Positions 1-6,767 of a stretch of DNA of 17,401 nt are shown here, piece by piece (position 1 is the first letter of the stretch; each line of letters opens with the position of its first letter). This DNA comes from Bacillota bacterium. GTDB taxonomy: Bacteria > Bacillota > Clostridia > Lachnospirales > Lachnospiraceae. The DNA lies in assembly GCA_023399455.1 (NCBI GenBank), contig JAEWPN010000137.1:1-17401 (forward strand). Direction: 5' to 3'. The notes under the pieces are model-generated. The model was not told where the DNA came from. It searched no databases and saw only the letters and a list, made by a program, of their open reading frames with translations. The position numbers and the translations under genes are program-made.

Positions 1-77
1 TGAAACATTTTCTCATCGATGCTTAATTTCTGATTCATCGCATTAAGCAGTTCAAATTGATACTGTAATTCATCCAT
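1..77 (-). CDS. N-terminus of an unrecognised protein (partial, runs off left edge)
   Basis: Only the first 25 codons and two bases of the next are present, reading leftwards from an ATG at 77-75. The start is supported by a GAAGGGTG-type ribosome binding site about 7 nt upstream. The visible peptide begins MDELQYQFELLNAMNQ and is rich in Leu, Gln and acidic residues, which suits an amphipathic or coiled-coil N-terminus. There is no stop codon within the window and no signal peptide. I do not recognise the family. An N-terminal helix of a signalling protein is possible, but nothing visible proves it. Confidence 0.5.
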   Translation of the reverse strand, partial: MDELQYQFELLNAMNQKLSIDEKMF

Positions 78-121
78 TTGCTGTCACCCTTCTCAATACA
101 TTTTTTCTCCATCTTCCATAT

Positions 122-155
122 TGATTACGTCAATATTATGATTACATCAATATTA
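122..155. repeat. tandem 17-bp direct repeat in the promoter region of the left-edge gene
   Basis: Two adjacent 17-bp copies, TGATTACGTCAATATTA (122-138) and TGATTACATCAATATTA (139-155), differ at one base. They lie 45-78 bp upstream of the left-edge gene's start and about 80 bp past the asd stop. On the minus strand each unit contains TTGACG or TTGATG, which could act as a -35 element. A tandem site at about 1.6 helical turns is compatible with a regulator binding region, but no regulator is identified. Confidence 0.55.
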
Positions 156-234
156 ATCACTTCACTGCTGAAGATATGCTATACCCCGTATTTATCATAT
201 TTCCCACAAAATACAATAAATATTTATCATTATC

Positions 235-1320
235 TTATTTTTTTGTAATGTAACCCTGTGCCTTCAAAAGCTCTGCGCAAAGCACCGCCCCACCGGCAGC
301 TCCGCGAACCGTATTGTGTGACAGTCCCACAAACTTCCAATCGTATACGCTATCTTCTCTTAAACGTCCTACGCTCACACCCATTCCCTTTTCGTAATCC
401 ACGTCCGCAGTCACCTGAGGACGGTTATCCTCCTCCAGATATTGGATAAACTGCTTAGGTGCGCTGGGAAGCTCAAGCTCCTGAGGTTCTCCTTTGAAGT
501 TAATCAGCTTCTCAATAAGCTGTTCTTTAGTAGCTTTTTTCTTAAGTTTTACGAAAACAGCCGCCGTATGTCCATTCAAAACAGGAACGCGGATACACTG
601 GCAGGTAATGACGGGTGAAACCGCGGGAACGATTTCTCCGTCCTTGATTTCTCCCCATATTCTAAGGGGCTCTTTTTCGCTCTTTTCTTCTTCTCCGCCG
701 ATATAAGGAATGATATTGCCTTCCATCTCAGGCCAGTCTTTGAAGTTCTTGCCTGCTCCGGAAATTGCCTGATAAGTGGTGGCAACCACCTCGTAGGGCT
801 CGAATTCCTTCCATGCGGTAAGCACAGGCGCATAGCTTTGGATGGAGCAGTTGGGCTTTACCGCGATAAAACCTCTCGTCGTGCCAAGTCTCTTCTTCTG
901 GAAATCGATAACTTTCATATGCTCAGGATTGATTTCCGGCACTACCATCGGCACATCAGGAGTCCATCTGTGAGCACTATTATTAGAAACTACGGGAGTC
1001 TCCGTCTTAGCATATTCTTCTTCGATCTTCTTAATTTCATCCTTCGTCATATCTACGGCACTGAACACAAAGTCTACTCCCGCCGCAACCTTTTCTACTT
1101 CATTTACGTTCATTACAACAATATTTTTTACGGCTTCCGGCATAGGCGTAGTCATTTTCCATCTGTCGCCTACCGCCTCCGCATAAGTCTTTCCTGCAGA
1201 TCTGGGACTTGCCGCAATTACTGTCACCTCAAACCATGGATGGTTATCTAGCAAAGAGATAAATCTCTGCCCAACCATACCGGTTCCGCCTAAAATACCT
1301 ACCTTTAACCTATCGCTCAT
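235..1320 (-). CDS. asd: aspartate-semialdehyde dehydrogenase, archaeal/fungal-type
   Basis: This NADPH-dependent cytosolic enzyme reduces beta-aspartyl phosphate to aspartate semialdehyde. That is the branch point to lysine/diaminopimelate, threonine, methionine and (in spore formers) dipicolinate. At 361 aa it has the length of the archaeal/fungal-like subclass. Visible features are the N-terminal Rossmann loop GGTGMVGQRF (residues 11-20), the VSNNSAHRW segment (111-119), the catalytic cysteine in VKPNCSIQSY (Cys158), the RVPVLNGHTAAV segment with the likely catalytic base His251, and the C-terminal GLSHNTVRGAAGGA motif. The ATG start is preceded by GAGGAG at 8 nt spacing. It lies 119 bp downstream of argH in the same direction, with no clear terminator between them, so co-transcription is possible. 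No lysine riboswitch or T-box is apparent in that gap, and no convincing terminator follows the gene. Confidence 0.95.
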   Translation of the reverse strand: MSDRLKVGILGGTGMVGQRFISLLDNHPWFEVTVIAASPRSAGKTYAEAVGDRWKMTTPMPEAVKNIVVMNVNEVEKVAAGVDFVFSAVDMTKDEIKKIEEEYAKTETPVVSNNSAHRWTPDVPMVVPEINPEHMKVIDFQKKRLGTTRGFIAVKPNCSIQSYAPVLTAWKEFEPYEVVATTYQAISGAGKNFKDWPEMEGNIIPYIGGEEEKSEKEPLRIWGEIKDGEIVPAVSPVITCQCIRVPVLNGHTAAVFVKLKKKATKEQLIEKLINFKGEPQELELPSAPKQFIQYLEEDNRPQVTADVDYEKGMGVSVGRLREDSVYDWKFVGLSHNTVRGAAGGAVLCAELLKAQGYITKK

Positions 1321-1439
1321 TTTCCATTCTCCTCATCTTTCTATATAATAATTTCATATCTTTCATATATTATGATGTCGGGGTCGAAAAGTATTTACCC
1401 CTGATACTTACAGATTGTTACATACTTTGTACTCTCACA

Positions 1440-2846
1440 TTATGAATTATCTCTTGTCTCCTGCATCCAACTATTATTTAAAAATTCCATGTTGATAGCA
1501 ATAACCTCTTTCATCGCTCTCTGTCCCGGAGCGCCGATCGTCAGACGCTTTTCCACGCAGGTCTTTAAACTCACCGCATCGAAGACATCTTCCTCGAACA
1601 CCGGGCTGATTTCTTTCAGCTGTTCTATACTGAGAGCATCGATGCATGTGTTCTTGTCTATACAGTAAAGCACCAGTCTTCCCACGATTTCATGAGCATC
1701 TCTAAACGGAACGCCCTTGCCTACCAGATAATCCGCTGCGTCCGTCGCATTGGTAAAGCCGTTCATCGCACTGACGGCCATGACCTCCTCATTAAACTTC
1801 ATCGTCCTTAGCATTCCATTAAATAAGGCAAGGCAGCCTTTCACCGTGTCGATAGCATCGAAGGTCAGTTCCTTATCCTCCTGCATATCTTTATTATAGG
1901 CAAGCGGTATTCCTTTCATTACGGTCAAAATGGAGATTAAAGCCCCATACACCCTGCCTGTCTTTCCTCTTACTAACTCCGCAATATCAGGATTCTTCTT
2001 CTGGGGCATAATGCTGCTTCCTGTAGAATACGCATCATCTATTTCAACAAAACGATATTCGTTAGAATTCCAAATAATGATTTCTTCACAAAAACGACTA
2101 AGATGCATCATAATCGTGGACAGCGCGGATAAAAATTCAATCACATAATCTCTGTCCGAAACAGAATCCATGCTGTTGAAGGTCGGACCTTCAAAGCCCA
2201 TCAGTGCCGCCGTATATCCTCTATCGAGAGGATAGGTGGTCCCCGCCAAAGCTCCCGCTCCTAACGGACAGTAGTTCATCCTTGCATAAATATCCTTGAG
2301 CCTGAGACTATCCCTTTTGAACATCTCGAAATATGCTCCCATATGATGTGCCAGCGTAATCGGCTGCGCCTTTTGTAAGTGAGTAAATCCGGGCATGTAA
2401 GTGTCCAGATTATTTTCCATAATAGTAAGCAGGGTAGAGAGAAGCTCCTGAATCTCCTCCGCCACATGCAAGACCTCCGCTCTCGTATACAACCTCATAT
2501 CTAACGCCACCTGATCATTGCGGCTTCTTCCTGTATGCAGCTTCTTTCCTGCTTCTCCTATCCGGTCTATCAGATTAGCTTCCACAAAGCTGTGGATATC
2601 CTCGTATTCCTCCGTAATGACGAGCTTTCCGCTCTTTACATCCTGCCGGATGCCGGTGAGTCCTTTTACAATGGCATTTTTCTCTTCTTCAGTGAGAATA
2701 TTCTGCTTCTCCAGCATTACTACGTGCGCAATGCTTCCTTCTATATCTTCTTCAAAGAATTTTCTATCAAAAGAAATGGATGCATTGAAATTATATACAA
2801 GCTTATCCGTCTCTTTCGTAAAACGTCCGCCCCAAAGCTGTGCCAT
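1440..2846 (-). CDS. argH: argininosuccinate lyase
   Basis: This cytosolic enzyme performs the last step of arginine synthesis, cleaving argininosuccinate to arginine and fumarate. The 468-aa product belongs to the fumarase/aspartase superfamily. It shows the N-terminal LWGGRF motif, HTGRSRNDQ (104-112), the THLQKAQP segment with the catalytic-region histidine (about 156), and the superfamily signature GSSIMPQKKNPD (277-288) on the catalytic serine loop. I place the start at the ATG at 2846, because GGAGGAG sits 6 nt upstream and homologues begin there. An in-frame GTG at 2861 lies within that ribosome binding site and is unlikely to be used. No argG is adjacent, so arginine genes are dispersed in this genome or argG is elsewhere. 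A good promoter is visible at 2883-2911. Confidence 0.96.
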   Translation of the reverse strand: MAQLWGGRFTKETDKLVYNFNASISFDRKFFEEDIEGSIAHVVMLEKQNILTEEEKNAIVKGLTGIRQDVKSGKLVITEEYEDIHSFVEANLIDRIGEAGKKLHTGRSRNDQVALDMRLYTRAEVLHVAEEIQELLSTLLTIMENNLDTYMPGFTHLQKAQPITLAHHMGAYFEMFKRDSLRLKDIYARMNYCPLGAGALAGTTYPLDRGYTAALMGFEGPTFNSMDSVSDRDYVIEFLSALSTIMMHLSRFCEEIIIWNSNEYRFVEIDDAYSTGSSIMPQKKNPDIAELVRGKTGRVYGALISILTVMKGIPLAYNKDMQEDKELTFDAIDTVKGCLALFNGMLRTMKFNEEVMAVSAMNGFTNATDAADYLVGKGVPFRDAHEIVGRLVLYCIDKNTCIDALSIEQLKEISPVFEEDVFDAVSLKTCVEKRLTIGAPGQRAMKEVIAINMEFLNNSWMQETRDNS

Positions 2847-2882
2847 GGTATTCTCCTCCACAATATCTAAACCTTGTTTCTG

Positions 2883-2911
2883 ATACTAACATATTTCAAC
2901 GGGTTTTTCAA
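2883..2911 (-). promoter_or_regulatory. promoter of argH
   Basis: On the minus strand TTGAAA (2911-2906) is followed by a 17-bp spacer and TAGTAT (2888-2883). A TG one base before the -10 gives an extended -10. The predicted start of transcription lies about 30 bp upstream of the argH ATG. No arginine-repressor box was recognised. Confidence 0.6.
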
Positions 2912-2961
2912 TCTTTTCCGTTTCTGCCTCTGCATAAAAATTACATACTTTGTCAAATTTC

Positions 2962-2986
2962 AACGGTATACTGCACACCGTTTTTT
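2962..2986 (+). terminator. short hairpin with T-tract in the argH/ABC divergent region
   Basis: AACGGT (2962-2967) pairs with ACCGTT (2977-2982) around a 9-nt loop and is followed by T's to 2986. The 6-bp stem is weak. It lies upstream of the -10-like TATAAT at 2996-3001, so it could be a leftover terminator, an operator-like dyad or chance. Confidence 0.25.
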
Positions 2987-3027
2987 ACTCCTTCATATAA
3001 TAGGGTATATATAACAGGAGGATTTCT

Positions 3028-3852
3028 ATGGATAAGCCAATACTGGAATTAAAGGATATTTCTTATTCTTATCATAATTTAAAGGGTGAAACCCCCGCCC
3101 TGTCACATATATCGTTTCAGGTGGAGAAAGGCGAGTTCGTCGCTATCGCAGGCCCAAGCGGATGCGGAAAATCCACATTATTATCAATCATCTTTGGTCT
3201 GCTCGTTCCGGAAAGCGGGGAGATACTCTTTCATATCACCCAAGGAGAAATGCAGGCCTCCAGACATCAGACGGCTGGGCTATGCCCTAAAATGGGCTAC
3301 ATGCTCCAGCACGACCATTTGTTTGAATGGAGGACTGTTTACCAGAACGTTTTGTTAGGTCTGGAGATCAACCGTCAGTTGACCGAAGACAAAATAGACC
3401 AGGCAGTAAAGCTGCTAAAGGATTACGACTTATATAAGTTTAAAGACAAAAAGCCAAGCGAGCTGTCCGGCGGTATGAAACAGCGTGCAGCCCTCATCCG
3501 TACCCTCGTCCTGGACCCGGAAATTCTGCTTTTGGATGAACCCTTCAGCGCCCTCGACTATCAGACCAGACTTTCTGTCTCTTCAGATATATGCAACATC
3601 ATCCGCTCCACCGGAAAAACTGCTATCTTAATTACTCATGACTTATCCGAAGCGATTAGCCTTTCCGACCGGATACTCGTCATGTCCAAGCGTCCTGCTA
3701 CGATCAAATGCGATATTCCCATCCATCTGACAATTTCAGAGGACTCGCCTCTGGCATCCAGAAACGCGCCGGAATATCAAAGTTACTTCAATCAATTATG
3801 GAAGGAGATTTCTGATGAAAACTACATCCAAAGTTCCGCAGCTCTTAAGTAA
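3028..3852 (+). CDS. ABC importer ATP-binding protein (SsuB/TauB/ThiZ-like)
   Basis: This is the cytosolic ATPase of a type-I ABC importer of the nitrate/sulfonate/taurine/thiamine-precursor class. The 274-aa product has all nucleotide-binding motifs in order: Walker A GPSGCGKST (42-50), Q-loop YMLQHDHLFEW (91-101), signature ELSGGMKQR (145-153), Walker B ILLLDEP (166-172) and the switch histidine in LITHDLSEA (201-209). The ATG is preceded by ACAGGAGG at good spacing, and a TATAAT lies at 2996-3001 without a clear -35. Its 3' end overlaps the permease gene by 38 bp, so the two are translationally coupled. There is no substrate-binding protein gene beside it, so the substrate cannot be assigned. 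SsuB, TauB, ThiZ and related importers share these features. Confidence 0.85.
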   Translation: MDKPILELKDISYSYHNLKGETPALSHISFQVEKGEFVAIAGPSGCGKSTLLSIIFGLLVPESGEILFHITQGEMQASRHQTAGLCPKMGYMLQHDHLFEWRTVYQNVLLGLEINRQLTEDKIDQAVKLLKDYDLYKFKDKKPSELSGGMKQRAALIRTLVLDPEILLLDEPFSALDYQTRLSVSSDICNIIRSTGKTAILITHDLSEAISLSDRILVMSKRPATIKCDIPIHLTISEDSPLASRNAPEYQSYFNQLWKEISDENYIQSSAALK

Positions 3853-4630
3853 TCAGGAAAAATATGAGCGTTCCCATCGCAGACAACAGTACCTCATCAC
3901 TGCCGCCCGCTTATTAATCCTCGTTTTCTTTCTCGCCCTGTGGGAGTTTTCCGCACGTAAGGGATATATCGATTCTTTCTTTTTCAGCAGTCCCAGCAAA
4001 GTGGCGGCCTGCTTCATCGGTATGGTGAAGGATTTATCGTTTTTTTCCAATACTGGTATCACCCTGCTGGAAACAATTATAAGCTTTGCCCTCGTCTTTA
4101 TGATAGGTATGGTTTCCGCCACGATTTTATGGTATTCCAAGAAATGCTCGGAGATTTTAGAGCCTTACCTTGTCATTTTGAACAGCCTGCCCAAATCAGC
4201 TCTTGCCCCTTTATTTATCGTATGGCTGGGGACTGGTATCAATACCATTATTGTAGCCGGCATTTCCGTCGCCATCTTCGGCTCTATCATCAATCTTTAT
4301 ACCGGCTTTAAGCAAGTGGACGAGGAAAAGATAAAATTGATTTATACCCTGGGCGGAGGAAAAAAAGACGCATTTATGAAGGTAGTCCTTCCCGGCTCCG
4401 TCCCTACTATTCTGAGTAATATGAAGGTGAACATCGGCCTCGCTCTCGTAGGCGTCATCATAGGTGAATTTCTCGCCGCCAGAAGAGGGCTTGGGTATCT
4501 GATCATTTACGGCTCTCAGGTTTTTCAACTGAATCTCGTCATTACCTCTATCATCATTCTGTGCCTTATCGCCATGGGCTTGTATCAGATGATTCAGGCT
4601 TTGGAATATTATTATAAGAAAAAAATATAA
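3815..4630 (+). CDS. ABC importer permease (SsuC/TauC/ThiX-like, BPD_transp_1)
   Basis: This is the membrane subunit that partners the preceding ATPase. The 271-aa protein has a short basic cytosolic N-terminus and about six membrane segments (roughly 28-45, 82-106, 115-137, 142-162, 203-222 and 238-260). The family EAA-type coupling loop lies around 177-199, with LGGGKKDAFMKVVLPGS as its core, and a GEFLAARRGLGYLI segment characteristic of sulfonate/taurine/nitrate permeases follows. The ATG lies inside the ATPase gene, with AAGGAG 8 nt upstream. No terminator is visible directly after the stop, so readthrough into the small unit at 4648-4886 is possible. Substrate unknown. Confidence 0.85.
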   Translation: MKTTSKVPQLLSNQEKYERSHRRQQYLITAARLLILVFFLALWEFSARKGYIDSFFFSSPSKVAACFIGMVKDLSFFSNTGITLLETIISFALVFMIGMVSATILWYSKKCSEILEPYLVILNSLPKSALAPLFIVWLGTGINTIIVAGISVAIFGSIINLYTGFKQVDEEKIKLIYTLGGGKKDAFMKVVLPGSVPTILSNMKVNIGLALVGVIIGEFLAARRGLGYLIIYGSQVFQLNLVITSIIILCLIAMGLYQMIQALEYYYKKKI

Positions 4631-4647
4631 TTTAAACCAAAAATATA

Positions 4648-4676
4648 TTGACAAACAAACACGTAAAGAGTATGTT
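4648..4676 (+). promoter_or_regulatory. consensus-like sigma-A promoter upstream of a 29-codon ORF
   Basis: A perfect TTGACA (4648-4653), a 17-bp spacer and TATGTT (4671-4676) form one of the best promoters in the window. It begins 17 bp after the permease stop. The only gene-like content before the next terminator is the small ORF at 4732. Confidence 0.65.
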
Positions 4677-4731
4677 AATAGTACGTCTGAAAATTTACGA
4701 ATTAATAAAACTTGGAAAGGAGGAAGAAATT

Positions 4732-4821
4732 ATGACGAATATATATGATTTTGATAAAGACAACAGCCTTCAATTGAATAGCCGTTTTAATGGAATTGCC
4801 TCCGGTGACAGGAATAATTGA
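4732..4821 (+). CDS. possible 29-aa small protein with its own promoter, RBS and terminator
   Basis: The ATG is preceded by AAAGGAGG at about 8 nt spacing, a near-perfect ribosome binding site. The peptide starts MTNIYDFDKDNS and ends ASGDRNN. It is hydrophilic, rich in Asn and Asp, with no membrane segment, no cysteine and no leader motif. It matches no family I know. The ORF sits between a consensus promoter (4648-4676) and a strong terminator (4855-4886), so it can be transcribed as an RNA of about 200 nt. It could be a real small protein, a leader peptide, or a translated region within a small regulatory RNA. A remnant of a longer gene is less likely, given the intact expression signals. 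Confidence 0.45.
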   Translation: MTNIYDFDKDNSLQLNSRFNGIASGDRNN

Positions 4822-4854
4822 TTCGATATATTACATTATATATCTTGTTTACTG

Positions 4855-4886
4855 ATGCGGTCCGATTTATTTGACCGCATTTTTTT
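4855..4886 (+). terminator. intrinsic terminator after the 29-codon ORF
   Basis: The 8-bp stem ATGCGGTC (4855-4862) pairs with GACCGCAT (4873-4880) around a 10-nt loop and is followed by a T-tract to 4886. It closes the small transcription unit and possibly the importer operon. Confidence 0.85.
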
Positions 4887-4907
4887 ATTCGCTTTGCGTC
4901 AAAATTT

Positions 4908-4938
4908 AAAGCCGCGGCACTTTCTGCCGCGGCTTTTT
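4908..4938. terminator. second, GC-rich terminator, usable in both directions
   Basis: GCCGCGGCA (4911-4919) pairs with TGCCGCGGC (4925-4933) around a 5-nt loop, flanked by AAA on the left and TTTTT on the right. The stem is a very stable 9 bp, extended by A-T pairs. It comes 22 bp after the previous terminator and insulates the exporter genes from upstream transcription. Confidence 0.8.
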
Positions 4939-4945
4939 ATATTAA

Positions 4946-4981
4946 AATCAGAAAAGTCCGCATCGCGTTCTTTTCCTGATT
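4946..4981. promoter_or_regulatory. imperfect inverted repeat just upstream of the exporter operon
   Basis: AATCAGAAAAG (4946-4956) is complementary to CTTTTCCTGATT (4970-4981) apart from one bulged C. It fills the short gap between the terminator at 4938 and the exporter RBS (GGGGAGGG, about 4991). It could be an operator or a leader hairpin. I see no convincing -35/-10 pair in this gap. Confidence 0.35.
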
Positions 4982-5003
4982 GATTAAACTGGGGAGGGAC
5001 CTT

Positions 5004-6767
5004 ATGAAAACGAATTATCCAACAAAAAAGCTATCGGCCTACATATTCGAGCATAAATTTACTTATATTTTTGCTATCTTGGCCATGATCATCAGCGTTT
5101 CGCTGGATCTGATAGCTCCGCAGCTCACCAAGCGCATCATCGATGATGTCATCGTGGGCGGACAGACCGATAAGCTTATGTATCTCTTAGGCGGTATCCT
5201 TATCGTCGGCATCGGACGGTGTATTTTCCAATATCTCAAGGAATACTCTTTCGACGTCGCCGGTATAAAAATCACTACAAAAATGCGCCGCAACCTCTTC
5301 GATCACATTCAATCGCTGAGTGCGGATTTCTTTGAACGGACCAACACCGGAGAGCTGATGGCTCGCATCAAGGACGATATCGACAGGATCGGTGACGGTC
5401 TTACCTTTGTAGGAATGCTGATGATCGAAGTCGTTATCCATACTTCCATCGTGCTCTTTTGCATGTTCAGTCTGGATGCGAGGCTGGCGCTTCTTCCTAC
5501 TGCATTCATGATCATCGCCGGCAGCATTGCTATTATAATGGAAAGAAAGCTGGACTCCGTATACGAAGCGATCAGTGAGGAAAATGCTGTTTTAAATACG
5601 GTGGCGGAAGAAAACCTGGCCGGCGTGCGTACCGTTAAAGCTTTTGCGCGGGAAAAGTTTGAAATCAGCAAATTTTTATCCCATAACAAAAAGTATTACG
5701 AGCTCAATATGAGACAGTCCAGGATTTTTGTAACCTACTATCCGTATCTTTCCTTTATCACGAAATTGCTCCCCCTCCTTGTTCTGTTATTCGGAGGTGT
5801 CCTCGTGATGAAAAAGGAGCTTACCTTAGGCTCCCTCAGTGCTTTCGTTGAATATTCCATGAACATCGTATGGCCTATGGAAATGCTGGGGTGGCTGACT
5901 AACAGCTTTTCTTCCGCTGTGGCTTCTAACAGAAAGCTGAACAAGATTTATAAAGAAACTCCGACCATCGTCGAGAAGGAAGAGCCGATTCTTCTTGAAC
6001 AGGTAAAGGGAGGAATAGAATTTTCCCACGTTTCCTTCAGCAAGACGGATGCCGGCACCACCGCCAAAGTATCCATCCTGAACGATGTCTCCTTCCGTGT
6101 GGAAGCAGGCAAGACCATTGGCATCATGGGGGCTACCGGAGCAGGAAAAAGTTCTATCATTCATCTTCTGCAGCGCTTTTATGACGTTACAGACGGCTCT
6201 ATCCGCATCGACGGCATAAATATAGAAGATATGAGTTTAAAACAGCTAAGAGGAAACATTTCTCTGGTAATGCAGGATGTATTCCTATTTTCAGATACGA
6301 TAAACGAGAACGTAAAGCTAGGCAAAAGGGATTACCTGGATACCGCCGCTGTAAAGCTGGCTTCTTTCGAAGCCCAGGCCAGCAACTTCATCGAGCGGAT
6401 GGATAACCAGTATGAAACGGTTATCGGAGAACGTGGCGTAGGTCTTTCCGGCGGTCAGAAGCAGCGGATCAGCATAGCCCGCGCTCTGGCCAAACGCAAT
6501 CCTATTCTCGTGCTGGATGACTCTACCTCTGCTTTGGATATGGAGACGGAGCAGATGATACAGCAGACCCTGCGCGAGCTGGAACAAACCACAAAAATAA
6601 TCATTGCACACCGTATCAGTTCCGTAATAAACGCCGACGAAATCATCGTTCTGGATAACGGTGCTATTGCGGAACGCGGGACACACGAAACGCTGCTTAA
6701 AAAGGGCGGGCTTTACTATGCCACTTACGCAGCTCAATACGAGGGAGGTGAACAACATGCCAATTAA
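5004..6767 (+). CDS. heterodimeric ABC exporter, subunit with degenerate Walker B (BmrC/LmrC/TM287-like)
   Basis: This is a half-transporter with an N-terminal six-helix membrane domain (about 1-310) fused to a nucleotide-binding domain, 587 aa in all. The start is the ATG at 5004, because GGGGAGGG lies 5 nt upstream; an ATG 24 bp earlier lacks such a site. Motifs are Walker A GATGAGKSS (376-384), Q-loop LVMQDVFLFSD, signature LSGGQKQR, Walker B ILVLDDSTSALD and switch histidine IIAHRISS. Residue 506, where the catalytic glutamate of Walker B normally sits, is aspartate. This is the hallmark of the degenerate-site subunit of heterodimeric multidrug-type exporters. It overlaps the next gene, its likely partner, by 11 bp. 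Substrate unknown: drugs, lipids or peptides are all possible for this family. Confidence 0.9.
   Translation: MKTNYPTKKLSAYIFEHKFTYIFAILAMIISVSLDLIAPQLTKRIIDDVIVGGQTDKLMYLLGGILIVGIGRCIFQYLKEYSFDVAGIKITTKMRRNLFDHIQSLSADFFERTNTGELMARIKDDIDRIGDGLTFVGMLMIEVVIHTSIVLFCMFSLDARLALLPTAFMIIAGSIAIIMERKLDSVYEAISEENAVLNTVAEENLAGVRTVKAFAREKFEISKFLSHNKKYYELNMRQSRIFVTYYPYLSFITKLLPLLVLLFGGVLVMKKELTLGSLSAFVEYSMNIVWPMEMLGWLTNSFSSAVASNRKLNKIYKETPTIVEKEEPILLEQVKGGIEFSHVSFSKTDAGTTAKVSILNDVSFRVEAGKTIGIMGATGAGKSSIIHLLQRFYDVTDGSIRIDGINIEDMSLKQLRGNISLVMQDVFLFSDTINENVKLGKRDYLDTAAVKLASFEAQASNFIERMDNQYETVIGERGVGLSGGQKQRISIARALAKRNPILVLDDSTSALDMETEQMIQQTLRELEQTTKIIIAHRISSVINADEIIVLDNGAIAERGTHETLLKKGGLYYATYAAQYEGGEQHAN

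Noticed and set aside
1381..1390. GGGTCGAAAA before asd resembles a Spo0A box.
   Set aside because: It matches six of seven core bases only, and such matches are frequent. No sporulation gene is in view.
1418..2953. An identical 13-bp string (TTACATACTTTGT on the plus strand) occurs at 1418-1430 and 2941-2953, flanking argH.
   Set aside because: A rough estimate gives about two chance 13-mer pairs in a window of this size, more with AT bias. The two copies are not at equivalent positions relative to any start.
2847..3027. Searched for a TPP riboswitch before the importer genes, because ThiXYZ-type transporters belong to the same class.
   Set aside because: No conserved TPP-aptamer sequences such as CTGAGA were seen, and the space from the predicted start to the ATG is too short.
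4732..4767. The start of the 29-aa peptide (IYDFDK) recalls the VYDFDKT motif of HAD-type phosphatases, suggesting a decayed gene.
   Set aside because: The resemblance ends after six residues, the next residues do not fit the family, and intact promoter, RBS and terminator argue against a remnant.
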